Origin: Zingiber officinale
Taxonomy: Eukaryota > Streptophyta > Magnoliopsida > Zingiberales > Zingiberaceae
Assembly: GCF_018446385.1 (NCBI RefSeq)
Contig: NC_055986.1
Span: 29,447,593-29,511,592, forward strand
DNA: 64,000 nt
Direction of reading: 5' to 3'
The notes below the pieces were generated by a model that saw only the letters and a program-made list of their open reading frames with translations, made no database searches and was not told where the DNA came from. The position numbers were made by a program, and so were the translations under genes. This document shows positions 10,512 to 21,700 of the stretch, piece after piece (positions within the stretch are counted from its first letter, which is position 1; the number at the start of each line of letters is the position of its first letter).

Positions 10512-10560
10512 GTCCCACATTGCTTCTGCTTGGTGAGCTTCCTACAGAAGATATTATAAA
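10512..10560 (+). promoter_or_regulatory. snRNA promoter of copy 4
   Basis: USE GTCCCACATTG at 10512-10522 and TATAAA at 10555-10560, spacing 32 nt. Confidence 0.8.
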
Positions 10561-10588
10561 TTGGATCAAGGTTGCATGATAATTAAAC

Positions 10589-10714
10589 ATGTAGTTGTGT
10601 GATAGGCACAAAGCGAATTATTCTTTCGCCTTTTACTAAAGAATACCGTGTGCTTGTCACTAAAAATAGCATATATTAATTTTTGAATAGGGTTTTTTAC
10701 AAAGGAGCCCTAAC
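10589..10714 (+). ncRNA. U5 snRNA-like gene, copy 4 (type P), best preserved
   Basis: All parts are present. The lower stem GTGATAGGCAC (10599-10609) pairs with GTGCTTGTCAC (10650-10660) at all 11 positions if G-U pairs are allowed. The upper stem UAUUCUUU/AAAGAAUA holds loop I CGCCTTTTACT (10627-10637). The internal-loop strands AAAGCGAAT and ACCG resemble the U5 strands around CGCAUAA and CCGUG. The Sm site is at 10678-10685. The 3' hairpin GGGTTTTTT/AAGGAGCCC pairs through several G-U pairs. The 3' box AGTTAAA is at 10723-10729. With a perfect USE this is a good candidate for an active gene. Confidence 0.82.
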
Positions 10715-11173
10715 AAATTACAAGTTAAATTTGTTCCTAACAATTTTTAAATTAATTACTTTGGTTGTAAGAGGTATAATGATTCATATATTTAATTTTC
10801 TCATAATTTTTAATAATTTAAAAAATTTTGGTCCTCTTTACATTGATTATTAGGATATATTTAGTTAGTACACTGACTTTTAGGATATATTTAGAAAGTA
10901 GTTTGGTGGATGATTAAGCATGGTTGTACAATATACTCTGTGAGAGTTTTGATTGCATGAGTCAACATCATGGTGGTTTAAATATCGTGGTTGTATAGTA
11001 TACTCTATGAGAGTTTTGATCTCTTGTTGCATGAGTTTGTCTCATCTTTTACCATTACACTGTATCCCAAGGGAAGAGCAGCGTTTACGGAGCCTAGCGC
11101 ATAGGAAATGAAGGAGGATGCAAAGAGAGGGAAGGTTTAGCGTTCGAGGGGTGATTAATATGTCTACTGTTTA

Positions 11174-11222
11174 GTCCCATATTGCTTGTGCATGGTGAGC
11201 TTCCTACAGAGGAGATTATAAA
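11174..11222 (+). promoter_or_regulatory. snRNA promoter of copy 5
   Basis: USE with one change (GTCCCATATTG, 11174-11184) and TATAAA at 11217-11222, spacing 32 nt. Confidence 0.7.
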
Positions 11223-11250
11223 TTAGTTCAGGGTTGCATCATAATAAAAG

Positions 11251-11378
11251 ATGCAGCTATGTGATAAGCACAGAGTGAATTATTCTTTCGCCTTTTACTA
11301 AAGAATACCATGTGCTTGTCACTAAAAATAACATATATTAATTTTTGAAAGGGCTTTTTTTTACAAAGGAGCCCTAAC
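11251..11378 (+). ncRNA. U5 snRNA-like gene, copy 5 (type Q)
   Basis: Loop I is intact (11289-11299). The lower stem GTGATAAGCAC (11261-11271) pairs with GTGCTTGTCAC (11312-11322) at all 11 positions. The internal loop differs slightly from the other copies (GAGTGAAT, ACCATG). The Sm site is at 11340-11347, the hairpin is GGGCTTTT/AAGGAGCCC, and the 3' box AGTTAAA is at 11387-11393. The RNA looks sound; the USE carries one substitution, which may weaken expression. Confidence 0.75.
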
Positions 11379-11577
11379 AAATTACAAGTTAAATTTGTTC
11401 TTAACAATTTTTAAATTAATTATTTTAGTTGTAAGACCTATAATTTTCATACATTTAATTTTCTAAAAATTTAGAAATTTTTGATCCACTTTTCATTAAT
11501 TATTTGGATATATATAGATAGTACATAGACTATTAGGATATATTTAGAAAGTAGTGTGGTGGATGACTAAGCATCAT

Positions 11578-11720
11578 GAGTGTCGTTTAAATATCGTGGT
11601 TGTACAATATACTCTGTGAGAGTTTTGATTGTATGAGTCAAAATTGTGGTGGTTTAAATATCCTGGTTGTATGATATACTCTATGAGAATTTTGAACTCT
11701 TGTTGCATGAGTCTGTCTCA
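11578..11720 (+). repeat. Duplicated 68-bp segment in the monomer spacer
   Basis: Two diverged tandem copies of a segment beginning GTTTAAATATCGTGGTTG and containing TATACTCTRTGAGAG lie upstream of the USE. The duplication recurs in every P, Q and R monomer and is shortened in type S (for example 9734-9830). Confidence 0.75.
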
Positions 11721-11851
11721 TCTTTTACCATTACACTATATCCCAAGCGAAGAGAAGAGGGTTTTCGGAGCATAGCGTGCAAGAAATGAAGGAGGATGCG
11801 AAGAGAGGGAAGGTTCAACGTTTGAGGGGTGATTTATTTGACTACTGTTTA

Positions 11852-11900
11852 GTCCCAAATTGCTTGTGCATGGTGAGCTTCCTACATAGGACATTATAAA
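11852..11900 (+). promoter_or_regulatory. snRNA promoter of copy 6
   Basis: USE GTCCCAAATTG (one change, 11852-11862) and TATAAA at 11895-11900, spacing 32 nt. Confidence 0.6.
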
Positions 11901-11928
11901 TTGGTTTAGGGTTGCATCATAATAAAAC

Positions 11929-12035
11929 ATGCAGTTGTGTGATAAGCACAAAGCAAAATATTCTTTCGCCCTTTTATAAAGAATACCGTGTACTTTTCAC
12001 TAAAAACTGCATACATTAATTTTTGATGAGCCCTA
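11929..12035 (+). pseudogene. U5 snRNA-like pseudogene, copy 6 (type R)
   Basis: Loop I is altered (CGCCCTTTTATAAAG) and the 3' hairpin is missing after the Sm site (12018-12025), as in the other type R copies. The 3' box AGTTAAA is kept at 12046-12052. Confidence 0.8.
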
Positions 12036-12469
12036 ACAAATTGCAAGTTAAATTTGTTCCTAACAATTTTTAAATTAATTATTTTAGTTGTAAGAGTTAT
12101 AATGTTTCATATATTTAATTTTATCTGATATTTTTATTTTATAATAAATTAGATATTTTTGGTCCTATAGAAGTTTACACTAATTATTTGCATATATTTG
12201 GAAAGTAAATCGACTATTAGGATATATTTGGAAAGTATAGATGAAGTGTGGTGGACAACTAAGCATCATTAGTGTGGTTCAAATATCATGTTTGTATGAT
12301 ATACTCTGTGAGAGTATTGATTGCATGAGTCAACATCATGGGTGGTTCAAATATCGTGGTGGTATCCCAAGGGAAGAGAAGAGGATTTACGGAGCCTCGC
12401 TCAGGGAAGGAGGATGTAAAGAGAGGGAAGGTTCGATATTTTAGGGGTGATTAATTTGGATAGCATTTA

Positions 12470-12517
12470 GTCCCACATTGCTTGTGCTTGGTGAGTTTCC
12501 TACTTGGACATCATAAA
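12470..12517 (+). promoter_or_regulatory. snRNA promoter of copy 7 (weakened TATA)
   Basis: USE GTCCCACATTG at 12470-12480. The TATA position reads CATAAA (12512-12517). Confidence 0.6.
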
Positions 12518-12545
12518 TTGGTTCAGGGTTGCTTCATAATAAAAC

Positions 12546-12901
12546 ATGCAGTTGCGTGATAGGAACAAAGCGAATTATTCTTTCGTCTTTTACTAAAGAA
12601 TATCGTGTACTTGTCACTAAAAACAACAAACATTAAGGGGGTGTTTGGTTAAATGATGAGAATCACTATGGGTATGAGTGTTATAGTAGGGTGGAATGAG
12701 AATAGGAATGGAAGAGAAATCCATCAAGTTATATGGGTTTGGTTGATTCCTATAAATCTAGTAATCATTTCCAAAATGTCATTCCCAAACCCATAATCCA
12801 AACACTATCTTTTACTATCATTCCATTCCCTCATTGCCAAACTCATCAACCAAACACCCCATAATTTGTGAAAGAACTCCTTTTACAAAGGAGCCTTAAC
12901 A
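12546..12901 (+). pseudogene. U5 snRNA-like pseudogene, copy 7 (type S), split by a MITE
   Basis: Loop I carries one change (CGTCTTTTACT, from 12584). A 225-bp MITE sits at the Sm site, separating CATTAA from TTTGTGAAAG. The 3' hairpin (ACTCCTTTTACAAAGGAG) follows the MITE. With the changed TATA, the changed loop and the split Sm site this copy is very likely dead. Confidence 0.8.
12637..12861. mobile_element. Tourist-like (PIF/Harbinger) MITE
   Basis: Terminal inverted repeats GGGGTGTTTGGTT and AACCAAACACCCC, a 3-bp target duplication TAA (12634-12636 and 12862-12864), 225 bp, no coding capacity. TIR and target duplication fit the PIF/Harbinger group. The interior is itself partly palindromic (GGAATGAGAATAGGAATGG versus CATTCCATTCCC). 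It needs a transposase from elsewhere. It inserted after the U5 array had formed, because only copy 7 carries it. Confidence 0.85.
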
Positions 12902-13044
12902 CATCATAAGTTAATTTTTTTCCTAATAATTTTTAAATTAATTATTTTAGTTGTAAGAGCTATAATGTTTTATATATTTAATTTTGTCTCAATTTTTTTA
13001 TTATTTTAGATTGATTATTAGGGTACAGATGGAGTGTGGTGGAC

Positions 13045-14887
13045 TGTTAGTTAGAGCCCTAGAGTCAATCATTTGATGTTTGTATGGACTCATTGTATCA
13101 TATTCTTGTATATTAATAAAGGCATTTGATTTTGGTTATTATACTTACTTGTATTAGTGCCAAATAGACTAAGTATAATAGCGTCCTTGAGTAGAAGGTT
13201 CATACCTATATCAATCGATTAGTTGAATCGATAGTGAGATGATATAGGGAACACTACTCTAAATCATTCCTAGTCGAGTATTAACATTCAGGGACAATGT
13301 TAATGCAATAAGACTAACATGTAGGTCAGCTCGATGACTTGATCTCACAAGTCATGGATATGAAGATATCAAGTTGACACATGAGTATACATTAGAGAAT
13401 ATATACTGAATGACCCGCCATGAGAAAGTATCATGGATCGTTATATGAGTGTCATATACTTTCTCATGTGGCTATTAGTATGACTATTAGTCCTTGGACC
13501 TGAAGTCACCATGGATCCCTACATAAGGAGTTATGTACTTTAGTTTCGTCAAACGTCACCCGTAACTGGGTGGACTATAAAGGCGATTACTGGGTATGTA
13601 ACGAATTATGCAGAGGGATGTGAGTGATGTAGATGGGATCTATCCCTCCCATATGACGGGAGCGACATCGCTATTCTTGATAGAGTGAGACCACTAAGTG
13701 CATGGCCATGCCCAAATGAGTCAACATTAGATGTTGAGCTCATTTGATCGAGTGAGTCTACTTGGAGTTCAAGAGTTAGATTGATTAGAGGATGACACGG
13801 TCTATGCCTCATATTGATCAATCTAGATGTCTAGGATAGAAGGACAATGTCACATATTGTGAGGAGTCACAATTAGTAGTCACAAGGTGATGTCGGATCT
13901 CGACATTCTTGTAACTTGGGTAGTAATGATGTGTTGCTAGATACCGCTCATTACTTATGCTCCTAAATGAGTTTAGGACATTGCCAACGTTACAAGAACC
14001 TATAGGGTCACACACTTAGGACAATTAGATGGAGATTAGGTTCATATGATGAACCAAGAGGATTAGATTCATTTGATGAATCAAATTGGATTAAGAGTAA
14101 TCCTAATTGGGCTAACTTGAGTTCGACTCAAGTTGATTCATGTGTTCAATGAGTCTAATTTAGATTTTGACTCATTGAATCAATTTAATTTAATGAATTA
14201 GATTCATTATATTAAGTTGACTCGAAACAAATGGTTAGATTAGATCAACCATGGTAGAGATTGGTTCAAGTTTGACTTGACTTGAGAAGGAAGACTAAAG
14301 GTCAATTTTGACTTGACCTTTTGCCACCTCATTGGTGATGGCATTAGGTGGACCAATAATGATGTTCCACATCATCATGGGTGCCACCTCATGGAAGTTA
14401 CAAAGCCATTTTCATAATAACTTCACATTAATTGCATTTAATGGGGAGTTACACAATGAAGAGTGGCCGACCACTTTGGTTTGAATTGTGAATTCATTTT
14501 TCCATTCAAGTAGAGTATCTTCTTCTTTCTCCTCTTGAAGCTCTTCCTCTCCCTCTCCCATTCCTTGGCCGAACACTCCATTGGTGCTAGCACACCTTGT
14601 GTTTTTAGTCATCTCCTTCTACTTGTGTCCGTGTGGATACATATAGAGGTTGTCTACTTTGACAACTAGAGATCCGGCGACATCTTGGACAAGCGGGAAC
14701 GCGAAGGGCTTCGCTACAAGGGTAATGATCTTAACTTTAGTGTAGATCTAAAGTTTTTACAAACTCGTACAAGAAAAGGTTTTTCGAAAATTTTGTTTAC
14801 GAATCTTTGCACGAGATCCATGGCTTTGGGTGACTCGGGGTTTCCGCGCTTTGAAAAAGCGGTTTTCGCGGCCCGAAGAACCCAACA
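13045..14887. mobile_element. Solo LTR (1.84 kb family), copy in the array
   Basis: Begins TGTTAGTTAG and ends GAACCCAACA, flanked by a perfect 5-bp duplication TGGAC (13040-13044 and 14888-14892). The flanking monomer sequence joins correctly when it is removed. A second copy of the same LTR, also with no internal region, lies at 50418-52253. It is probably copia by length and TGTT...AACA ends, but the superfamily is not certain and the direction of transcription is not decided. Open frames within it (for example near 13606-14612) have no recognisable product. It is likely of moderate age. Confidence 0.85.
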
Positions 14888-15180
14888 TGGACGACTCAAC
14901 ATCATGAGTGTGGTTCAAATATTGGGGTTGTATGATATACTTTGAAAGAGTTTTGATTGCATGAGTCACCATCATGGGTAGTTCAAATATCGTGACTGTA
15001 TGATATACTTAGTGAGAGTTTCGAACTCTTGTTATACAAGTTTGTCTAATCTTTTATCATTACATTTTATACCAAGGGAAGAGAACAGGGTTTACGGAGC
15101 CTAGCGATGGGGTAAAGAAGGAGGATGCGAAGAGAGTGAATGTTCAGCGTTTGAGGTGTGATTAATTTAGCTAATGTTTA

Positions 15181-15229
15181 GTCCCACATTGCTTGTGCTT
15201 GGTAAGCTTCCTGTAGAAGACATTATATA
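15181..15229 (+). promoter_or_regulatory. snRNA promoter of copy 8
   Basis: USE GTCCCACATTG at 15181-15191 and TATATA at 15224-15229, spacing 32 nt. Confidence 0.75.
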
Positions 15230-15257
15230 TTGGATCAAGGTTGCTTCATAATAAAAC

Positions 15258-15385
15258 ATGTAGCTGTGTGATAGGCACAAAGCGAATTATTCTTTCGCCT
15301 TTTACAAAAGAATACCGTGTGCTTGTCACTAAAAATAGCATATATTAATTTTTGAAAGTGTTTTTTTTTACAAAGGAGCCCTAAC
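15258..15385 (+). ncRNA. U5 snRNA-like gene, copy 8 (type P)
   Basis: The loop core GCCTTTTAC is kept (within 15296-15306), but the base after it is changed (ACAAAAG instead of ACTAAAG). The lower stem GTGATAGGCAC/GTGCTTGTCAC is fully paired. The Sm site is at 15347-15354. The 3' hairpin is weak because its 5' arm has become a T run. The 3' box AGTTAAA is at 15394-15400. Function is doubtful. The solo LTR at 13045-14887 lies about 365 bp upstream of its start. Confidence 0.62.
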
Positions 15386-15867
15386 AAATTACAAGTTAAA
15401 TTTGTTCCTAACAAATTTTAAATTAATTACTTTAGTTGTAAGAGGTATAATGATTCATATATTTAATTTTCTCATAATTTTTAATAATTTAGAAAATTTT
15501 GGTCCTCTTTACATTGATTATTAGGATATATTTAGATAGTACAATGGCTATTAGGATATATTTAGAAAGTAGTGTGGTGGATGACTAAGCATCATGAGTG
15601 TGGTTCAAATATCGAGGTTGTACAATATACTCTGTGAGAGTTTTGATTGCATGAGTCAACATCATGGCAGTTTAAATATCGTGGTTGTATGATATACTCT
15701 ATGAGAGTTTTGAACTCTTGTTGCATGATTTTGTCTTATCTTTTACCATTACACTGTATCCCAAGGGAAGAGGAGGGTTTACGGAGCCTAGCGCATAGGA
15801 AATGAAGGAGGATGCAAAGAGAGGGAAGGTTCAACATTCGAGAGGTGATTAATATGTCTACTATTTA

Positions 15868-15916
15868 GTCCCACATTGCTTGTGCATGGTGAGCTTCCTA
15901 CAGAGGACATTATAAA
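15868..15916 (+). promoter_or_regulatory. snRNA promoter of copy 9
   Basis: USE GTCCCACATTG at 15868-15878 and TATAAA at 15911-15916, spacing 32 nt. Confidence 0.75.
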
Positions 15917-15944
15917 TTAGTTCAAGGTTACATCATAATAAAAC

Positions 15945-16072
15945 ATGCAGCTGTGTGATAAGCCCAGAGCGAATTATTCTTTCACCTTTCACTAAAGAAT
16001 ACCGTGTGCTTGTCACTAAAAATAGCATATATAAATTTTTGAAAAGGCTTTTTTTACAAAGGAGCTCGAACA
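15945..16072 (+). pseudogene. U5 snRNA-like gene, copy 9 (type Q), probably inactive
   Basis: Loop I has two changes (CACCTTTCACT, 15983-15993) in a sequence that is otherwise nearly invariant in U5. The Sm site is at 16034-16041. The 3' hairpin is partly disrupted (AAGGCTTTT with AAAGGAGCTC). Promoter and 3' box (16080-16086) are intact, so it may be transcribed but is unlikely to work in the spliceosome. Confidence 0.65.
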
Positions 16073-16377
16073 AATTACAAGTTAAATTTGTTCTTAACAA
16101 TTTTCAAATTAATTATTTTAGTTGTAAGAGCTATAATGTTTCATACAATTAATTTTCTAATAATTTATAAATTTTTGATCCTCTTTACATTAATTATTAG
16201 GATATATTTAGATAGTACATAGACTATTAGGATATATTTATGAAGTAGTGTGGTGGATGACTAAGCATCATGTGTGGTTCAAATATCGTGGTTGTACAAT
16301 ATACTCTGAGAGTTTTGATTCCATGAGTCAAAATTATGGTTGTTTAAATATCGTGGTTGCATGATATTGTAACGACC

Positions 16378-18692
16378 CACCTTCTACTGATTAGGCTGTA
16401 AGGCCGGGGGTTACATTATGCTAACTATTCTTATGCGGAAAGGAGCTGAACTAATTTAAAATTCTGCTATTTGCTATAAAATCTGAAGTTTATATTCGGG
16501 ATACATTTCTGAAATTATACATATGCTAAAGAAGGGAGCTTAACTTTCTATTTGGTCGAAAACTAAAGTTAGGCGCTTCTGGCTGAAATCAGACATTCCA
16601 ATCGATCGACTGATCGATTGGAGTTGTTTGATTGATCCACTGATCGATTCAACTCACTACTGTGCACGGGGTCAAGTCTGAATTGATCGGCTGATCGATC
16701 CAACCTGGCCAATCGATCCGATGGTTGATTCAGAGGCTCTCTGTTCGTAGGGATTTAAATTCCCGATCGATCGGCTGATCGATCCATGGCCGATCGATCA
16801 GCTGATCGATCCATGGCCGATCGATCAGCTGATCGACCCATCAGCTCTCTGCACGCGACAGATCGTGCTTCAATCGATCGATTGATCGATCGAGGCTCCC
16901 CAATCGATCAGCTAATCGCCTCACTAGCGTTTTGTACGCGGGGACTTCTCCCAATCGATCGGCTGATCGACTGAGGACTACTCAATCGATCGGCTGATCG
17001 ATTGGGTTACTGATTTCCGCAGAAATCAGACCCAACCTCATACAAAACTTTTAGAAATTCACCACAACCACCACACTACTACTGGGCATGCCATTACTCA
17101 TGGTTAGCTATCTACTATCATGACAAATAACAATCTAAGCATAACATAGTGCATACTCTCATGAATCAAGACACTTGACATCTAAAAGTGCAGAAAAGTA
17201 AATACTATATGAAGTACTAAGTTCTTAATTTGCTAGTTCCCCCAAGGATCTTTATTCCAAGTTTTTGCCCACACACACATCTTCATCGCATTGCCTCCAG
17301 CCTCCGCTATTCCATCTTTCCTTTACCTTTATCTGCAGTATAAGGAAAATGCAACTGTAAGCTTGAGAGCTTAGTAAGAAACCATCTACCTCACAAAAAC
17401 ATGCATTTGCAGAAATCATGCTTTTTAAAAGATGCTATGCTGATATGCAAGCTGAGAATCATACTGGAAATGCTAAATCATGGCACATGAGCATGTAAAT
17501 CATGGCAATCAAGAACTAAACATAGAGCTATCTGCTATATCAATAGAAAACTGAACTGAAGCTAAGCTGAATTCACTTATCTGTTTTGTGAAGTTTGAAA
17601 ACTATTTTCGTAAATAGATAAAAATACTAAACATGCTGCTGATGGGCCCGACATCGGTACTTGCTGTGCGCGCATTCCTAAATAGACCCGAGGTAGCAAG
17701 TCCCGAATCTAGTAGGGTTACTAGGTTATCTAAACCTAGGGACGACTATGGGAGCCCAACCCAAGGACAACTGAAGTCCAGTATAGTGCCACTGATAAAG
17801 TAAAATACTGTTTATAACTGATTTATCATATCTTGCTTTTTACTCGGTTATCTAAACCTAGAGCTAAGTTAGCTAAACCTAGAGGCGACAATGGGAGCCC
17901 ACCCATTGGACCGTAGTCCCATATAACCGAAGCAAGGCTATGTATGCTATTTAAAAATGCATCTAGGCATTTAACTGAACTATTAAAACACCTATTGTAG
18001 CATATAACTGTATTAGGCATTTTATCGAGCACCTGGTGTGCTCTAACTCTACATATGGCTGCACTATGAATATAATTGCGAACTATAGACATAAAAACAT
18101 GTGATTAGCTACTTATACTGCAGGTGAGAGGTTACTTACATCCTGCGCTAGATTTTCTTACAATCCGATCGCTAGATTTCCGGAGAAGAGGATCTCTTCG
18201 ACGATCTTCTTACGCCTACGCGTTCTTCTCGCGGAGAGGAACGTCTTCGTGCCGGAATTGTCGCCGAAAAGTGCTCCTACGATCCTAGGGGTGGAACCCT
18301 AGGCTTCTTGGGTTTGGGCGCCGAGAGGAAGAGGAGAAGGAAGGGTTTCGGCGGTGAGGGTTTGAGGGATAAGAGAATTGCCGATCAAAAATAACAACTC
18401 TCCACTTAATTTCCCTATTTATATTAACTAATTAATACACCCCAACTAAACCTTAAATATAATTGTTCTCCTCTTCTTTTAGCACACCCCTGCTGGGGCC
18501 CCTTGGTTACTAGAATCACCCTATATGTCATAGAGTCCATAGGTCTCAGGTTCGATTCCCGCTTAGGCTATTTTACATTTTTGTTTATTTTTGCTATTTC
18601 TGCTACTCCAAAAATTCCATAAAAATATTCTAAAATTCTAGAAAAATAATAGAATATTTCTAAAATTAATTTGAATATTTTCGGGCGTTACA
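16378..18692 (-). repeat. 3' LTR of element 2
   Basis: TGTAACGACC to GGGCGTTACA, 2,315 bp. Its partner is 41882-44176. It contains the GATCGAT palindrome block (16598-17008) and a T-arm-like segment (18535-18575). Confidence 0.9.
16598..17008. repeat. Palindromic GATCGAT repeat block (element 2, 3' LTR)
   Basis: Repeated near-palindromes such as AATCGATCGGCTGATCGATT and CCGATCGATCAGCTGATCGA. The open frame here is an artefact of the repeat. Confidence 0.85.
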
Positions 18693-18727
18693 ATCCCCCA
18701 TACCTTATAAAAAGTTCATCCTCGAAC

Positions 18728-21700
18728 TTAGAATAACTCTGAGTACTTCTGTCTCATACTAGCTTCTGTCTCCCAAGTTGCCTCTTCTGTTGTGTGATTT
18801 TGCCAAATAACTTTTACTAATGGTACCTCCTTATTCCGTAATTTCTTAACTGCTCGGTCTACTATCTGAATAGGCCGACTGTTATAGCTGAGGTCTTCGC
18901 GGACTTGTACCGACTGGGGCTCAATCACTTGGGTGGCATCTGGGATATGCTTCTTCAGCATAGAGACATGAAATACGTTATGGATAACTGACATCTCCTG
19001 GGGTAGCTCTAGCTCATATGCTACCTTGCCAACTCTTCTAGTGATAAGGTATGGTCCCACATATCTGGGACTTAATTTGCCCTTCTTCCCAAAACGCATT
19101 ACTCCCTTCATGGGAGCCACTTGGAGAAACACTGTATCCCCAACTGAAAACTCTAAGGGTCGACGCCGTGTATCAGCATAGCTTTTCTGGCGGCTCTGAG
19201 CTGTCTCTATCCTCGGGCGGATCTGCTGTATAGCTACTGTGGTATCCGCTACTAGATCTGTCTGAAGTTCTAGTTCTTTCTGTTCACCACACTCATACCA
19301 GCAGATTGAAGATCTACACCTCCGCCCATAGAGAGCCTCGTAGGGTGTCATACCGATAGTGGTCTGATAGCTATTGTTGTATGCAAATTCTGCTAAACAC
19401 AGATATTTGCACCAACTTCCCTTGAAGTCTAGGGCACATGCTCGGAGCATATCTTCGAGTACCTGATTTACTCGCTCCGTCTGACCATCTGTCTGAGGAT
19501 GGAAAGCTGTGCTAAACTTTAACTTGGTACCCAGTGCTGACTGTACACACTCCCAAAAGTGTGACGTGAACCTACTGTCTCTGTCTGAAATGATGGTCCG
19601 TGGAACTCTATGCAGTCTAACAATCTCCTTGAGATACAACTGAGCTAGCTGCTCCATGGAGTAGGATATCCTGATAGCTAAGAAGTGGGCTGATATAGTC
19701 AACCTGTCGACTATTATCCAGATGGCATCAAAACCATTCGTGGTTCTAGGTAGTCCCACTATGAAATCCATAGAAATATCCTTCCACTTCCATTCTGGGA
19801 TCTGAATAGGCTGCAGAACTCCTCCTGGTCTCTGGTGTTCTACCTTGACCCTCTGGCAGGTCAGACAGGTACTGACATATCTAGCGATGTCTCTTTTCAT
19901 CCCAGGCCACCAAAAACGTTTCTTTAGATCTTGGTACATCTTGGTGGAGCCAGGGTGCATCGCGCAAGGAGTCTTGTGAGCCTCGTCTAGAATCTTCCTC
20001 CGTAGTTCCTCCTGATCCGGAACACATAGTCTGTCACCAATATGTAATACCCCACTATCAACTATTCGAAACTCTCCACTTTCTGATTCTGCTAACCCTT
20101 GCTTGATTTTCTAAATTTCGGGGTCCTGATCCTGAGCTGTCTGGATATCACCAAGCAGGGTAGATACTAATGTCATAGTAGAGAGTTGCCCAACTACTAG
20201 TTCGAGACCAAAATCTGTAATCTCTTTTTGTAGGGGCGGTGACATGGCTGCTAGGGACAGTAAGGTGTCACTGGATTTCCTGCTGAGTGCATCTGCCACC
20301 TTATTGGCCTTTCCTGGATGGTAGAGGATGTTTATGTCGTAGTCTTTGACCAGCTCGAGCCATCTGCGCTGTCGCATATTCAGATCCTTCTAAGTGAAGA
20401 AGTACTTCAGACTCTGGTGATCTGTATACACTCTGCATTGAGCTCCATACAAGTAATGTCTCCAAATTTTGAGTGCGAAAATAACTGCTGCAAGCTCAAG
20501 GTCATAAGTAGGATAGTTCCTCTCATAGTCCTTGAGCTGTTTGGAGGCATAGGTGATCACCTTACCATTTTACATCAGTACTGCTCCTAGTCCCAATTTA
20601 GAGGCATCACTGTAGATATTAAAGCTGTCTGTGTCTTCTGGTAGAGTCAGAATGGGTGCACTGGTCAATCTTCTTTTGAGCTCCATGAAACTGTTCTCAC
20701 AGTCCTCTGTCCACTGAAATTTTTTGTTCCTCCTGGTAAGAGCTATCAGTGGGGAGGTTATCCTGGAGAAATCCTCTACAAATTTTCTATAATAGCCTGC
20801 TAGTCCCAAAAAGCTTCTGATTTCACTGGCATTCTTAGGTCTCTTCCAGTTACTCACAGCTTCTATCTTACTGGGGTCTACCATGATACCATCCTTGGAG
20901 ATGATGTGACCCAGAAAGGATACTTGATCGAGCCAGAATTCACATTTCGTGAACTTGACGTACAGCTGGTTCTGTTGAAGGGTCTGTAGTACTATCTTCA
21001 GGTGCTCTACGTGTTCTTCCTGAGTTCCAGAATAAATAAGAATGTCGTCGATAAATATGATAACAAACTTATCTAAGTATTCTCTGAATACTCTGTTCAT
21101 GAGGTCTATGAAAGTAGCTGGAGCATTTGTCACGCCAAAGGGCATGACTACGAACTCATAATGTCCGTATCTAGTCCTGAAAGCAGTCTTGGGTATGTCA
21201 CCTTCTTTAACCTTCACCTGGTGATATCCCGATCTAAGGTCTATTTTAGAGAACACTATTGCTCCCTTTAGCTGATCGAACAGGTCATCTATCCTGCGAA
21301 GAGGATACCTGTTCTTAATCGTGACTTGGTTTAGTGCTCGGTAGTCTATACACAGGCGCATGCTCCCGTCCTTCTTCTTCACGAACAATATAGGCGCTCC
21401 CCATGGTGAGTGACTAGAGCGTATGAAGCCCTTGTTGAGCAGTTCCTGTAGTTGCTCCTGAAGTTCCTTCAGTTCTACTAGAGCCATGCGGTAGGGTGCT
21501 TTGGAGATGGGATTTGTACCGGGAATAAGTTCTATCTCAAATTCAATCTCCCTGTCTGGTGCTAGGCCTGGTAACTCCTCAGGGAAGACTGCTAGGTAGT
21601 CACATACAACTCGGACCTCCTCTAGCTTTCGGTCCTTGTCCTGACTGGTATCGACTACATGTGCTAAGAATCCCGTACATCCCGAATCAAGTAGTTTCTG

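Noticed and set aside
11736-11951. A short frame that recurs near 44240, 44790 and 61995 and could look like a conserved small protein
   Set aside because: It lies antisense on the snRNA monomer and recurs only because the monomer does; it is not kept open in all copies.
13606-14612. Possible host genes within the 1.84 kb solo LTR
   Set aside because: Frames are short, not recognisable, and not held in the same form in the second copy at 50418-52253.
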